Source: Ectothiorhodosinus mongolicus
GTDB taxonomy: Bacteria > Pseudomonadota > Gammaproteobacteria > Ectothiorhodospirales > Ectothiorhodospiraceae
Reading direction: 5' to 3'
Assembly (NCBI RefSeq): GCF_022406875.1
Contig: NZ_CP023018.1
Location: forward strand, 531,575-595,574
Length of the DNA: 64,000 nucleotides
Position numbers and translations under genes: made by a program
Shown: in pieces, positions 18,062 to 26,554 of the stretch
Layout of the letters: each line of letters starts with the position of its first letter
How positions within the stretch are numbered: the stretch's first letter is position 1
Notes under the pieces: generated by a model
The model's database searches: none
What the model was told of the DNA's origin: nothing
The model's input: the letters and a program-made list of their open reading frames with translations, nothing else

Positions 18062-19369
18062 TCAGTACTCAGGTATTTTTTGCAGATGACGGTACAGCGT
18101 GCGCTCGCTGATGCCCAGTTGTCTGGCAGCCTCAGACCGATGTCCATCACAAGCCTGTAAAACAGCCAAGATCCGCTCGGTGCTGAGCCGGTTACGGCTT
18201 CGCGGTATTCGCCCAGCAGATATATCAATATCACCGCGCCGCACCGCTTGAAAAGCAATATGCTCGGGTCGTAGCGGCCCATTATCAGCGAGAATCGCCG
18301 CGCGACTGATGATGTTCTTCAGTTCACGAACATTACCAGGGAACTGATAGCCCAAGAGCATCTCACAAACCTCAGGCCCCAACGGCAATGCCGCATCACC
18401 GGCTTCACTGTGCTGCAAGAAGTGCTCAGCCAAAGCCAAGATATCATCAGGTCGTTCCCGCAAGGGGGGGATCTGAATGGGAAAGGCAGACAGCCGATAA
18501 AACAAGTCCTCACGAAACTGTCCTTGTTGCACCATAGCCGCCAAATCCCGATGTGTGGCCGCAATGACGCGAGCGTCCACTGCAATATAGTCTGTGCCGC
18601 CCAGACGACGAATGCGGGAGGTTTCCAGGGCCCGCAGCAACTTACTTTGCATCGCCAGAGGCATTTCACCGACCTCATCAATGAACAAAGTGCCGCCCTC
18701 GGCTGCTTCAAACAGGCCAATCTTGCGCCGATCAGCTCCAGTAAACGCGCCCTTCTCATAACCAAATAGCTCAGCCTCGATGAGATTTTCACCAAGGGTT
18801 GAGCAATCCACCACCACCAGCGGGCCCGATACTCTGCGTGAATGACGATGCAGATGATCAGCGGCGCGCTCCTTACCGACGCCGCTCTCGCCCAATAACA
18901 AGACCGTTGCCTGAGTGGGCGCCACGCGCTCAATCATCGTCATCAGGTTTTGCATCGCCTCTGAGCGACCCACTAACTGGCTCTCAGCTGCGGGCATGCT
19001 GTTGCCGGCCTCCAGCAACACCCCTAAGTAGCCTGCCTGGTTTTGTATCACGCGCAAATGCAGCGATAGCGGACCGCCCAGCCTGTCATTCTGAATATTC
19101 TCTATCAATCGGCTGCCATGGATCAGAGCGCGATGTAAGGAACAGGATTCGGGACCATCGCAAGCTCCCGCTAGGCCCGTAAAAAAATGCTTGCAAGGCA
19201 TGCCTGCCAGGTCTTCAAGTGCATGCCCCAATAAATCGGCGGCAAGCTGATTAGCCGCCAATAAACGATGCTCCGCATCAAAGAGGGCAAATGGCCGAGG
19301 GACTAGGGCGACAAGCGAATCAAGATCCGGAGTGGAAGACATAGACCGCATGAATTCTAGGGATGCCAT
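18062..19369 (-). CDS. Sigma-54-dependent transcriptional activator with PAS domain
   Basis: A 435-residue regulator. The N-terminus (about 20-110) looks like a PAS sensor ([21 protein letters not shown]). The AAA+ domain has Walker A GESGVGKE, the sigma-54 contact loop GAFTGA and Walker [14 protein letters not shown]. The C-terminus is a Fis-type helix-turn-helix ([19 protein letters not shown]). It has no receiver domain, so it is probably not driven by a histidine kinase. The start may be 19369 or the ATG at 19342. It lies upstream of the large dehydrogenase in the same direction, a plausible target, though no -24/-12 site is obvious in the short gap. Confidence 0.92.
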   Translation of the reverse strand: MASLEFMRSMSSTPDLDSLVALVPRPFALFDAEHRLLAANQLAADLLGHALEDLAGMPCKHFFTGLAGACDGPESCSLHRALIHGSRLIENIQNDRLGGPLSLHLRVIQNQAGYLGVLLEAGNSMPAAESQLVGRSEAMQNLMTMIERVAPTQATVLLLGESGVGKERAADHLHRHSRRVSGPLVVVDCSTLGENLIEAELFGYEKGAFTGADRRKIGLFEAAEGGTLFIDEVGEMPLAMQSKLLRALETSRIRRLGGTDYIAVDARVIAATHRDLAAMVQQGQFREDLFYRLSAFPIQIPPLRERPDDILALAEHFLQHSEAGDAALPLGPEVCEMLLGYQFPGNVRELKNIISRAAILADNGPLRPEHIAFQAVRRGDIDISAGRIPRSRNRLSTERILAVLQACDGHRSEAARQLGISERTLYRHLQKIPEY

Positions 19370-19418
19370 CTTGCAACAATATCACAGCGTTGGATGCCGA
19401 AAATACTGGCAACGCCTT

Positions 19419-19450
19419 AAAAAACAAAAGCCTCCAAAGGAGGCTTTTGT
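19419..19450 (-). terminator. Terminator after tRNA-Gln
   Basis: On the minus strand a 12-base-pair stem (ACAAAAGCCTCC against GGAGGCTTTTGT, three-base loop) is followed by six T residues. It lies seven bases past the tRNA end and would close the rplM-rpsI-tRNA transcript. Confidence 0.9.
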
Positions 19451-19456
19451 GCAGAA

Positions 19457-19530
19457 TGGCTGGGGGACTAGGATTCGAACCTAGGTTGACGGAGTCAGAG
19501 TCCGTAGTCCTACCACTAGACGATCCCCCA
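19457..19530 (-). tRNA. tRNA-Gln (CTG anticodon)
   Basis: The minus strand folds as a complete tRNA. The acceptor arms are TGGGGGA and TCCCCCA, the D-arm contains TAGTGGTAGGA, and the anticodon stem ACGGA/TCCGT encloses loop CTCTGAC with CTG at positions 34-36. The T-loop is GGTTCGAATCC. The 3' CCA is encoded. The weak first pair and overall sequence resemble bacterial glutamine tRNAs. It lies 15 bases after rpsI and is probably processed from that transcript. Confidence 0.95.
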
Positions 19531-19545
19531 ATGGGCGGGCGAGTC

Positions 19546-19938
19546 TTAGCGCTTGCTGTACTGTGTTGCACGGCGTGCTTTACGCAGGCCGACTTTCTTA
19601 CGTTCCACTTCACGTGCATCACGAGTCAAGTAACCATGCTGGCGCATGGTGCCGCGCAGCGCCTCGTCATACTCAACCAATGCGCGAGCAATGCCCAGTC
19701 GAATAGCACCGGCTTGACCATTAGCTCCGCCACCAGTGACAGAGGCAAACACATCAAAACGCCCCACATTGTCACTAGCTTCCAGCGGCTGGCGCACGAC
19801 CATGCGCGAGGTTTCGCGGCCGAAGAACTGGTCCAAAGGACGCTCATTCACCGTGATATCGCCTTTACCGGGACGCAAAAAAACGCGGGCTGTGGCCTGT
19901 TTACGACGACCGGTTCCGTAGTTCTGGGTAGCTGCCAT
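19546..19938 (-). CDS. rpsI: 30S ribosomal protein S9
   Basis: 130 residues with typical S9 features: the [14 protein letters not shown] start, [19 protein letters not shown] in the middle and a basic C-terminal tail ending QYSKR that reaches into the ribosomal P site. It is the second gene of the conserved rplM-rpsI operon, 19 bases after rplM. Confidence 0.98.
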   Translation of the reverse strand: MAATQNYGTGRRKQATARVFLRPGKGDITVNERPLDQFFGRETSRMVVRQPLEASDNVGRFDVFASVTGGGANGQAGAIRLGIARALVEYDEALRGTMRQHGYLTRDAREVERKKVGLRKARRATQYSKR

Positions 19939-19957
19939 GAATACTTACTCGCTTAAA

Positions 19958-20386
19958 TCAGATTTCCAGAGCCTGAGGCTGCTGGGCTGTGTGTCGGTGT
20001 TCGCTGCCGGCGTAGACCTTGAGCTTTTTGAACATAGCGCGGCCCAAAGGATTCTTGGGCAGCATACCTTTCACCGCGGTTTCAATGAGGCGCTCCGGAT
20101 GAGAGGCGCGAATCTGTCCGGCAGTCGCTGACTTCATATTGCCGATATAACCGGTGTGATGATAATAGACCTTGTCCGTCTCTTTATTGCCGCTGAGGCG
20201 AACTTTCTCTGCGTTGATCACAACGATGTAATCGCCGGTGTCGACATGCGGGGTATATTCCGGTTTGTGCTTGCCACGCAGGCGGCGAGCCAATTCCGTG
20301 GACAAACGTCCCAGAGACTTGCCGGTGGCGTCGACCACGAACCAATCGCGGTTGACTTCAGCGGGCTTGGCGCTAAAGGTCTTCAT
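19958..20386 (-). CDS. rplM: 50S ribosomal protein L13
   Basis: 142 residues with the L13 hallmarks: the [19 protein letters not shown] start, [14 protein letters not shown], the HHTGY motif and the [10 protein letters not shown] stretch. It is the first gene of the rplM-rpsI operon. A good promoter lies 47-75 bases upstream. Confidence 0.98.
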   Translation of the reverse strand: MKTFSAKPAEVNRDWFVVDATGKSLGRLSTELARRLRGKHKPEYTPHVDTGDYIVVINAEKVRLSGNKETDKVYYHHTGYIGNMKSATAGQIRASHPERLIETAVKGMLPKNPLGRAMFKKLKVYAGSEHRHTAQQPQALEI

Positions 20387-20432
20387 CTAGCCAACTCCAA
20401 AGGTTATGCAGGCTGCTTTCAAAGAGCGCGAC

Positions 20433-20461
20433 AGGGTAGCGGTAAACGCAGGTTTTTTCAA
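20433..20461 (-). promoter_or_regulatory. Candidate sigma-70 promoter of rplM-rpsI
   Basis: On the minus strand TTGAAA (20461-20456) and TACCCT (20438-20433) are separated by 17 bases, which places the transcription start near 20426 and leaves a leader of about 40 bases. Confidence 0.5.
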
Positions 20462-20484
20462 GTAGTGTTTGTGTTTTCGCCTGA

Positions 20485-21126
20485 CTAGACCCAATAAGCC
20501 GTGCGGGTCATCGTCTTGGACACCATAGGCATCACCAAACGCCGCACTGGCCAGGGCAAATCCACCCCGCCCAAGGACATGGCCATTTCTCCATGATGGG
20601 CTTCATCAATCTTCATTTGCTCCAACACTGCGCGACTGGGCTGATCTTCGGGAACCATGCGCTCTAAATGCTCATCTAGATGGCGCACGACCTGTTGTTC
20701 AGTTTCGTTCACAAAACCCAGACTCCATTTATCTCCCGCCCAGCCCGCTAGCGCACCAATGGCAAACGAACCGGTATACCAAACGGGGTTCAGCCAGCTG
20801 GTATGGCTGCCCAGCGCTTCCAGGCGATCCTGGCACCACACCAGATGATCATTTTCCTCACGCGCAGAGTGCTCCATACTGCGTCGCACTTCATCACTGC
20901 GCGCGGTAATCGCCTGCCCTTGATAAAGTCCTTGAGCAGCAACTTCTCCGGCATGATTGATACGCATCAAGGCAGCCGATAAGCGCCGAGCGTTGTCATC
21001 TAATTCGGGCTCAGCTAAGCCAGCAGCAGGATGCGGTCTTTCGGTCGCGCGCGGGCGCCCAAAAAGAGTACACAGTGCCTCATCACAGGCGGTCAGGAGT
21101 CGGTCAGTCGTTGAATAGCGTCGCAT
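20485..21126 (-). CDS. coq7: 2-polyprenyl-3-methyl-6-methoxy-1,4-benzoquinone monooxygenase (Coq7)
   Basis: About 213 residues. The di-iron carboxylate motifs of Coq7 are visible: RINHAGEVAAQ, EENDHL (ExxH) and KIDEAHHGE (ExxH). Coq7 performs the penultimate ring hydroxylation in ubiquinone synthesis, replacing UbiF found in E. coli. The ATG at 21126 (MRRYSTTD) fits the family. The open frame extends to a TTG at 21162 overlapping the upstream gene. It follows the GlcF-like gene in the same direction. Confidence 0.94.
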   Translation of the reverse strand: MRRYSTTDRLLTACDEALCTLFGRPRATERPHPAAGLAEPELDDNARRLSAALMRINHAGEVAAQGLYQGQAITARSDEVRRSMEHSAREENDHLVWCQDRLEALGSHTSWLNPVWYTGSFAIGALAGWAGDKWSLGFVNETEQQVVRHLDEHLERMVPEDQPSRAVLEQMKIDEAHHGEMAMSLGGVDLPWPVRRLVMPMVSKTMTRTAYWV

Positions 21127-21158
21127 GGACTGAACATACCCGAGCGCAGCACCTGGGT

Positions 21159-22322
21159 TCAAGCCTCAGGTAACCGAGAACCAATAAAACTGGCGATGTG
21201 CACCACGGGCAACTCCTGACGGCGCTTGGCCAATCCCTGTTGAAAATGCAGCGCACAGCCAATATTGGCGGTTACCAAGATATCAACCTTGGCGTCTTCA
21301 AGCGCATCTAGCTTGGGCGATAGCAATGCCTCGGCTTGCTGCTTGTGGGTCAACATATGCGTGCCCGCTGCCCCACAACAACGATCATTCTCTGCCAAGG
21401 GCACGATGCCGACCCCGGGCAGCTGTGCCAATAAGGCCAAAGTTGCGGCATGCGATTTAAGAACATTGCGCTGAGTACAGGGCGTATGCACAGCAACCCG
21501 CACAGGATCCGCCCGCCATGCCAAGGCGCTCAGCTTCTGTTTGAGTAAAAGTGTCGGCAAATCCACCACACGATCGGCCCAAGGACTGGTTACTCGAGAA
21601 TATTCCGTCAGCGTCGCGCCACAACCGCTATTGAGCGCCAACACAGCCCCCTCAAACCCCTGCAATGAGGCCTGAACTTCGGCTTGTTGTTGCACTGCTT
21701 GAGCCGCGCGACCGGCATGCTGATGCAAAGCCCCGCAGCACAGATCATGCTTGGGAATAGACAACTTTAAGCCCAGAGCCTCCAAGATGCGCTTGGTCGC
21801 TTGCAAGGCTTCACCGTCAAACACACTGGCGGTGCATCCCGTGAATAAAAAAACATCGGCATCCGACTCAGCTTGGGCTTTCGGAGGGGCAATACCCATG
21901 AGCCTGAGCGGAGCCAAACTGGGCCAGTGTGACAAGGGACGCTGCAAACCCAAAGCGCGCACTCCTTGACCACCCAATGCCACGCCAGCTTTGAGCATGG
22001 GCCGCTGCAACAGCTGCTCTGCTAAACGAGGCGCACCTTGGGGCGGAATCAGCTCCGCCCGAGTGATATCCATCAAGTGACCAAAGGGCACTTTGGATGG
22101 GCAAACTGCCTCGCAGGCGCGGCACTGCAAACAAGATTCCAAGTGGCTGCGGGCCGTTGCGCTCTCATGCATGATGCCTTGCATTAGCCCTTGCATCAGA
22201 TTGATCCGCCCGCGCGGCGAATCCGCCTCATTCTGGGAAAGCCCATAAGTGGGGCAATGCGGCAAGCATAAGCCGCATTTTACGCATAAGTCGGTAGCTT
22301 GGAGTTGCTCTGAAAATTTCAT
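21159..22322 (-). CDS. GlcF-like (Fe-S)-binding oxidoreductase subunit
   Basis: 387 residues. Two [4Fe-4S] motifs lie at the N-terminus (CVKCGLCLPHCP and CLQCRACEAVCP). Two CCG-type domains follow, with CCGALHQHAG and CCGAAGTHML. This is the arrangement of GlcF, the iron-sulfur subunit of glycolate oxidase, and of similar 2-hydroxy-acid dehydrogenase subunits. No glcD or glcE lies next to it, so its flavoprotein partner is elsewhere or unknown. The ATG is only 45 bases from the divergent DUF481 gene. Confidence 0.85.
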   Translation of the reverse strand: MKFSEQLQATDLCVKCGLCLPHCPTYGLSQNEADSPRGRINLMQGLMQGIMHESATARSHLESCLQCRACEAVCPSKVPFGHLMDITRAELIPPQGAPRLAEQLLQRPMLKAGVALGGQGVRALGLQRPLSHWPSLAPLRLMGIAPPKAQAESDADVFLFTGCTASVFDGEALQATKRILEALGLKLSIPKHDLCCGALHQHAGRAAQAVQQQAEVQASLQGFEGAVLALNSGCGATLTEYSRVTSPWADRVVDLPTLLLKQKLSALAWRADPVRVAVHTPCTQRNVLKSHAATLALLAQLPGVGIVPLAENDRCCGAAGTHMLTHKQQAEALLSPKLDALEDAKVDILVTANIGCALHFQQGLAKRRQELPVVHIASFIGSRLPEA

Positions 22323-22367
22323 CTGTTAGGGTAAATTTGAATTCCATCAAACAAAGGACAAGTGTGC

Positions 22368-23096
22368 ATGTCTCGGTCGCAACAGTGCAAAGTGTATTTA
22401 ATGGGGCTTTTGCTGCTCATACCTATGAGCGTAATGGCCGAATGGGAGGATGCCATGGGCTGGCGCGGCAGTGTGGAGTTTGGCGCCGCTCTCTCCACAG
22501 GCAACACCGATTCCAGCAACCTTAATGCTAAGGGGCGCGTGCAGTTTCAAAATGAGCAATGGCGCAATCGTGCGAGCCTGGATGTGGTGCAAAGCTCTGA
22601 AGACAAGAGCACAACCCAGGAACGTTACTTACTACAACTGCAAGCCGACCGACGCTTAAGCGCCAATGATTACCTCTTCTCTGCCTTTCGTAATGACAAA
22701 GATCGCTTCAGCGGTTATGACTATCAACGTTCGTTGTCTGCCGGTTATGGCCGTCGCCTCATCAACACTGACCGCACCTCTCTAGAAGTAGAGGCAGGCC
22801 CTGGTGTGCGCCAGAATAAAAAACCCAACGAAAGCAGCCAAAATGAGGCGGTGGTCCGCGGCGCCGCACAATTCCGCCATCAAATCAGTGATTCGGCAAG
22901 ATTTGGCGAGGAGTTGGTCATCATCAGCGGGTCAGACAATACTGAAATCGACTCCACCACCAGCCTGCGCTTGGCCATTACCGATGTTCTCGCAGCGCGT
23001 TTTGCCGTGAATATCAAGTACAATTCAAGGGTTTCGGAGGGCCGCAGTAAAACCGATACTGTGACCACCATGAACTTAGTGTACGACTTCTGGTAA
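22368..23096 (+). CDS. DUF481 outer-membrane beta-barrel protein
   Basis: 242 residues with a cleavable signal peptide (hydrophobic VYLMGLLLLIPMSVMA). The mature part alternates polar and hydrophobic residues and ends in an aromatic (YDFW), as outer-membrane barrels do. The motif GAALSTGNTDSSNLNAKG is typical of DUF481 (YdiY-like) proteins of unknown function. AAAGGA nine bases before the ATG at 22368 supports this start; the GTG at 22362 is too close to it. Confidence 0.88.
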   Translation: MSRSQQCKVYLMGLLLLIPMSVMAEWEDAMGWRGSVEFGAALSTGNTDSSNLNAKGRVQFQNEQWRNRASLDVVQSSEDKSTTQERYLLQLQADRRLSANDYLFSAFRNDKDRFSGYDYQRSLSAGYGRRLINTDRTSLEVEAGPGVRQNKKPNESSQNEAVVRGAAQFRHQISDSARFGEELVIISGSDNTEIDSTTSLRLAITDVLAARFAVNIKYNSRVSEGRSKTDTVTTMNLVYDFW

Positions 23097-23118
23097 TCAC
23101 CAATTGGGTGACAACGCA

Positions 23119-23424
23119 ATGAGTTACTACGAACGGCATTTGTTTTTTTGCACCAACTGTCGCGAGGACGGCAATTGCTGCGAAGCTTTTGGTGCCAGCG
23201 AGATGCGCACCTATGCCAAGAAGCGCGCCAAAGAGCTGGGCATTCATGGCAAGGGTCAGATCAGGGTGAACAATGCCGGCTGCTTAGATCGTTGTAACGA
23301 GGGCCCGGTTGCCGTCGTCTACCCCGAGGGCACTTGGTACACCTATGTGGATGCAGCCGATGTCGATGAAATCATCCAAGAACACCTACTCAATGGGCGG
23401 GTGGTGGAGCGCTTACAAATCTGA
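23119..23424 (+). CDS. Thioredoxin-like [2Fe-2S] ferredoxin
   Basis: A 101-residue protein starting MSYYERHLFFCTNCRED. Its cysteines are arranged as CTNC...CC near the start and CLDRC in the middle, followed by GPVAVVYPEGTWY. This matches the thioredoxin-like ferredoxins of the NuoE/Aquifex Fd type, which bind one [2Fe-2S] cluster. The partner is not evident. I chose the ATG at 23119 by homology; the ATG at 23104 adds five residues. Confidence 0.85.
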   Translation: MSYYERHLFFCTNCREDGNCCEAFGASEMRTYAKKRAKELGIHGKGQIRVNNAGCLDRCNEGPVAVVYPEGTWYTYVDAADVDEIIQEHLLNGRVVERLQI

Positions 23425-23467
23425 CTTGCGCGAACGCAAGGGCCGTGAGATTTTTCTGACATGACCC

Positions 23468-23495
23468 TTGACATGTGCAGTGCAGCATATAGAAT
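23468..23495 (+). promoter_or_regulatory. Sigma-70 promoter for a short transcript before purH
   Basis: A perfect -35 box TTGACA (23468-23473) is followed after 16 bases by TAGAAT (23490-23495). The predicted start is near 23502. No gene follows before a strong terminator. Confidence 0.55.
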
Positions 23496-23501
23496 TGGAA
23501 T

Positions 23502-23594
23502 CATATCAAGCGCAGGATCTCCTCCGGTGCTTGGTATACTCCTCCATCCTCCTTTGGTGGTTTTTGGCGCGGCTTCTTAGCCGCGCTTTTTTTT
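23502..23594 (+). ncRNA. Candidate small RNA with three anti-Shine-Dalgarno CCUCC motifs
   Basis: A sigma-70-like promoter and a strong terminator enclose about 93 bases with no ORF. The transcript would carry CCUCC at 23521-23525, 23541-23545 and 23548-23552, two of them as CUCCUCC, and end in a GC-rich hairpin with eight U residues. Anti-Shine-Dalgarno C-rich motifs are known in several families of trans-acting small RNAs. It could instead be a leader that attenuates purH, but purH appears to have its own -10 box downstream. Not matched to any known RNA family here. Confidence 0.45.
23567..23594 (+). terminator. Strong rho-independent terminator upstream of purH
   Basis: An eight-base-pair stem GCGCGGCT/AGCCGCGC with a TCTT loop is followed by eight T residues. 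Confidence 0.92.
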
Positions 23595-23605
23595 GGCCAA
23601 AACCC

Positions 23606-23611
23606 TATAAT
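23606..23611 (+). promoter_or_regulatory. Consensus -10 box of the purH promoter
   Basis: TATAAT lies directly after the terminator, giving a transcription start near 23618 and a leader of about 29 bases to the purH ATG. The matching -35 region is weak and falls in the T-run of the terminator. Confidence 0.5.
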
Positions 23612-23646
23612 CTGAAGCTTTTTCGCCCGAAAGCGCAGACAAACTC

Positions 23647-25227
23647 ATGAGCAAAATCGCCCTCGCCCCTATTCGCCGCGCGCTGATCAGCGTCTCCGAC
23701 AAAACTGGTTTAGAGGATTTCGCCAAAGCCTTAGCTGCTCAGGGAGTCGCCATACTCTCCACCGGCGGCACCGCTAAACTTTTGGCGGATCTGGGATTAC
23801 CCGTCACTGAAGTCTCCAGCCACACCGGCTTTCCCGAAATGATGGCGGGCCGTGTCAAAACCCTCCATCCTAAAATCCACGGCGGTATTCTGGGGCGACG
23901 CGGCATGGATGATGCGGTGATGCAGGAACACGACATCCCGCCCATCGATCTGGTTGTGGTGAATCTCTATCCCTTTGATGCCACCGTGGCGCGCCCAGAC
24001 TGCACGCTGGATCTGGCTATCGAGAACATTGATATTGGCGGCCCCGCCATGGTGCGCGCCGCAGCCAAGAATCATGCCTCGGTCGGTATCGTGGTCGATC
24101 CGACAGACTACCCACGCGTGCTCCAGGCGATGCAAGAAAATAATGGCGCCTTGGCCGACGCCCTGCGTTTTGAGCTGGCTGCCAAAGCCTTTGCCCACAC
24201 CGGCCGCTATGATGGAGCCATCGCCAACTATCTCACGCGCATCAGTACTGATGGCCAAACTGAGGCGTTCCCAAACACGCTCAGCCTGCAATACCAAAAA
24301 CAGCAAGAAATGCGTTACGGCGAAAACCCACATCAGTCCGCAGCTTTCTATGTCGAGGCTCAGGGAACGGAACCCGGTATCAGCACCGCCCAACAACACC
24401 AAGGCAAGGAATTATCTTTCAACAACATCGCCGATACCGACGCCGCCCTAGAGTGTGTCAAACAGTTCTCCCAGCCCGCCTGCGTCATCGTCAAGCACGC
24501 CAACCCCTGCGGGGTAGCGGTGGCTGAAAGTCTGCTGAAAGCCTATGACAAGGCCTTTCAGACAGATCCCACCTCAGCATTTGGCGGCATCATCGCCTTC
24601 AACGGGCCATTAGATCAGGCCGCAGCGCAAGCCATCATCGAGCGCCAGTTCGTTGAAGTCATCATCGCCCCAGAAATCACCGCCGCTGCCCTACAAGTAC
24701 TCGCTAGCAAACCCAATGTGCGCGCCCTCTCCTGTGGCACATGGCCGACCCAGCCCAAGGCCGCCTGGGATTTCAAGCGCGTTAATGGCGGGCTACTGGT
24801 GCAAGATCGAGATCTGGGACAAATCAACGACAGCGATTTACGCGTGGTCAGCCAACGTCAGCCCAGCGCCAAGGAGCGCGAAGATTTGCTATTTGCCTGG
24901 CGCGTCGCCAAATTCGTCAAATCCAACGCTATTGTTTATGCCCGCGACGGCCAAACCATTGGCGTGGGCGCCGGGCAGATGAGCCGGGTGTATTCGGCAC
25001 GCATCGCCAGCATCAAAGCCGCGGATGAAAACCTCACTGTCGCCAGTTCAGTGATGGCCTCTGATGCTTTCTTCCCGTTTCGTGATGGCATCGATGCCGC
25101 CCACGCAGCAGGTATTGAGGCGGTAATCCAGCCGGGCGGCTCGATGCGCGATGAAGAGGTTATTGCCGCAGCCGATGAACATGGCATGGCCATGGTATTC
25201 ACCGGCATGCGCCATTTCAGACATTAA
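23647..25227 (+). CDS. purH: Bifunctional AICAR transformylase / IMP cyclohydrolase
   Basis: 526 residues, the normal length. The N-terminal cyclohydrolase domain shows [21 protein letters not shown] and [13 protein letters not shown]. The C-terminal transformylase domain carries [19 protein letters not shown] and the [22 protein letters not shown] region. It performs the last two steps of IMP synthesis. purD follows after ten bases, forming the usual purHD pair. A terminator lies just upstream of its promoter. Confidence 0.97.
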   Translation: MSKIALAPIRRALISVSDKTGLEDFAKALAAQGVAILSTGGTAKLLADLGLPVTEVSSHTGFPEMMAGRVKTLHPKIHGGILGRRGMDDAVMQEHDIPPIDLVVVNLYPFDATVARPDCTLDLAIENIDIGGPAMVRAAAKNHASVGIVVDPTDYPRVLQAMQENNGALADALRFELAAKAFAHTGRYDGAIANYLTRISTDGQTEAFPNTLSLQYQKQQEMRYGENPHQSAAFYVEAQGTEPGISTAQQHQGKELSFNNIADTDAALECVKQFSQPACVIVKHANPCGVAVAESLLKAYDKAFQTDPTSAFGGIIAFNGPLDQAAAQAIIERQFVEVIIAPEITAAALQVLASKPNVRALSCGTWPTQPKAAWDFKRVNGGLLVQDRDLGQINDSDLRVVSQRQPSAKEREDLLFAWRVAKFVKSNAIVYARDGQTIGVGAGQMSRVYSARIASIKAADENLTVASSVMASDAFFPFRDGIDAAHAAGIEAVIQPGGSMRDEEVIAAADEHGMAMVFTGMRHFRH

Positions 25228-25237
25228 GGAGCAGTCC

Positions 25238-26536
25238 ATGAAAGTCCTGATCATTGGCTCCGGAGGCCGCGAACATGCTCTGGCTTGGAAAGTCGCGCAA
25301 TCCGAGCGCGTGACTGAAGTCTTAGTCGCCCCGGGCAACGCCGGCACAGCCCGTGAACCCAAATGCCGCAATCTGGCGATTGATGTCATGGACATCCAAG
25401 GCCTGCTGCAGGCAGCGCAAGATGAATCTGTGGCCCTCACGATTGTGGGCCCGGAAGCCCCGCTGGTCGCCGGTGTGGTCGATGTTTTTCGCGAGGCCGG
25501 TCAGGCCATTTTTGGCCCCAGCGCTAAAGCCGCGCAATTAGAGGGCTCGAAAGCCTTCTCCAAAGATTTTCTGGCGCGTCATAACATCCCCACAGCAGCT
25601 TATGGCAGCTTCACCGATTTGCCTGAGGCCCTCGATTTTATCCGTGCTCAGGGCGCACCGATCGTCGTCAAAGCCGATGGCTTAGCAGCCGGCAAGGGCG
25701 TAATTTTGGCCCAGACTCAAGAAGAAGCCGAGGCCGCGGCGCGCGATATGCTGGCGGGCAATGCCTTTGGCGACGCGGGTCATCGTGTGGTCATCGAGGC
25801 CTTTTTAAGCGGCGAAGAAGCAAGCTTCATTTGTATGGTGGATGGCGAGAATGTCCTGCCCATGGCCAGTTCCCAGGATCACAAAGCGCGCGATGATGGC
25901 GACCAAGGCCCCAATACCGGTGGCATGGGTGCCTACTCACCCGCTCCGGTGGTCGATGCGGATATGCACGAACGCATTATGCAGGAAGTCATTCTCCCCA
26001 CGGTGCACGGCATGGCGGCGGAGGGTAACCCTTACACCGGATTCCTCTATGCCGGGGTGATGATTGATCAGAATGGGACACCCAATGTACTGGAATTCAA
26101 CTGCCGTTTTGGTGATCCAGAAACTCAGCCCATTATGATGCGCTTGCGTTCTGACTTGGTAGATCTGGTACAAGCCGCTCTGGCAGGAGACCTCGATAAA
26201 ACCTCTGCAGACTGGGATCCACGGCCGGCCTTGGGCGTGGTTTTGGCCGCGGGCGGTTATCCCGAAGCCTATCGTCAGGGCGACATCATTCAGGGTCTGG
26301 ATAAGCCTGAGATACCCGACACCAAGGTGTTTCATGCCGGCACAGCATTGCAAGGCGATCAGGTAAGCACGCAGGGTGGACGCGTACTCTGCGTCGTGGG
26401 CCTTGGCGATACTGTTAGCGCGGCACATCGCACAGCCTACGAACGCTTGGCGCACATTCACTGGGATGACGTGTATTATCGTAAGGACATCGGCTATCGG
26501 GCGATCGCACGCGAACCATCCAGCGGGCGCCCTTAA
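25238..26536 (+). CDS. purD: Phosphoribosylamine-glycine ligase
   Basis: 432 residues. Typical ATP-grasp motifs are GSGGREHALAWK at the start, the KADGLAAGKGVI nucleotide-binding loop, NTGGMGAYSPAP and LEFNCRFGDPETQP. PurD ligates glycine to phosphoribosylamine in purine synthesis. Although the frame is open from 25151, the start at 25238 has GGAG at the right spacing and matches the family. It follows purH after ten bases and precedes glgP by 18. Confidence 0.97.
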   Translation: MKVLIIGSGGREHALAWKVAQSERVTEVLVAPGNAGTAREPKCRNLAIDVMDIQGLLQAAQDESVALTIVGPEAPLVAGVVDVFREAGQAIFGPSAKAAQLEGSKAFSKDFLARHNIPTAAYGSFTDLPEALDFIRAQGAPIVVKADGLAAGKGVILAQTQEEAEAAARDMLAGNAFGDAGHRVVIEAFLSGEEASFICMVDGENVLPMASSQDHKARDDGDQGPNTGGMGAYSPAPVVDADMHERIMQEVILPTVHGMAAEGNPYTGFLYAGVMIDQNGTPNVLEFNCRFGDPETQPIMMRLRSDLVDLVQAALAGDLDKTSADWDPRPALGVVLAAGGYPEAYRQGDIIQGLDKPEIPDTKVFHAGTALQGDQVSTQGGRVLCVVGLGDTVSAAHRTAYERLAHIHWDDVYYRKDIGYRAIAREPSSGRP

Positions 26537-26554
26537 CCTTGGGGGAAACCATCG

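Noticed and set aside
23424-23440. CTTGCG/CGCAAG hairpin after the thin ferredoxin gene as a terminator
   Set aside because: The stem is only six base pairs and the nearest T-run is over ten bases away, so support is weak.
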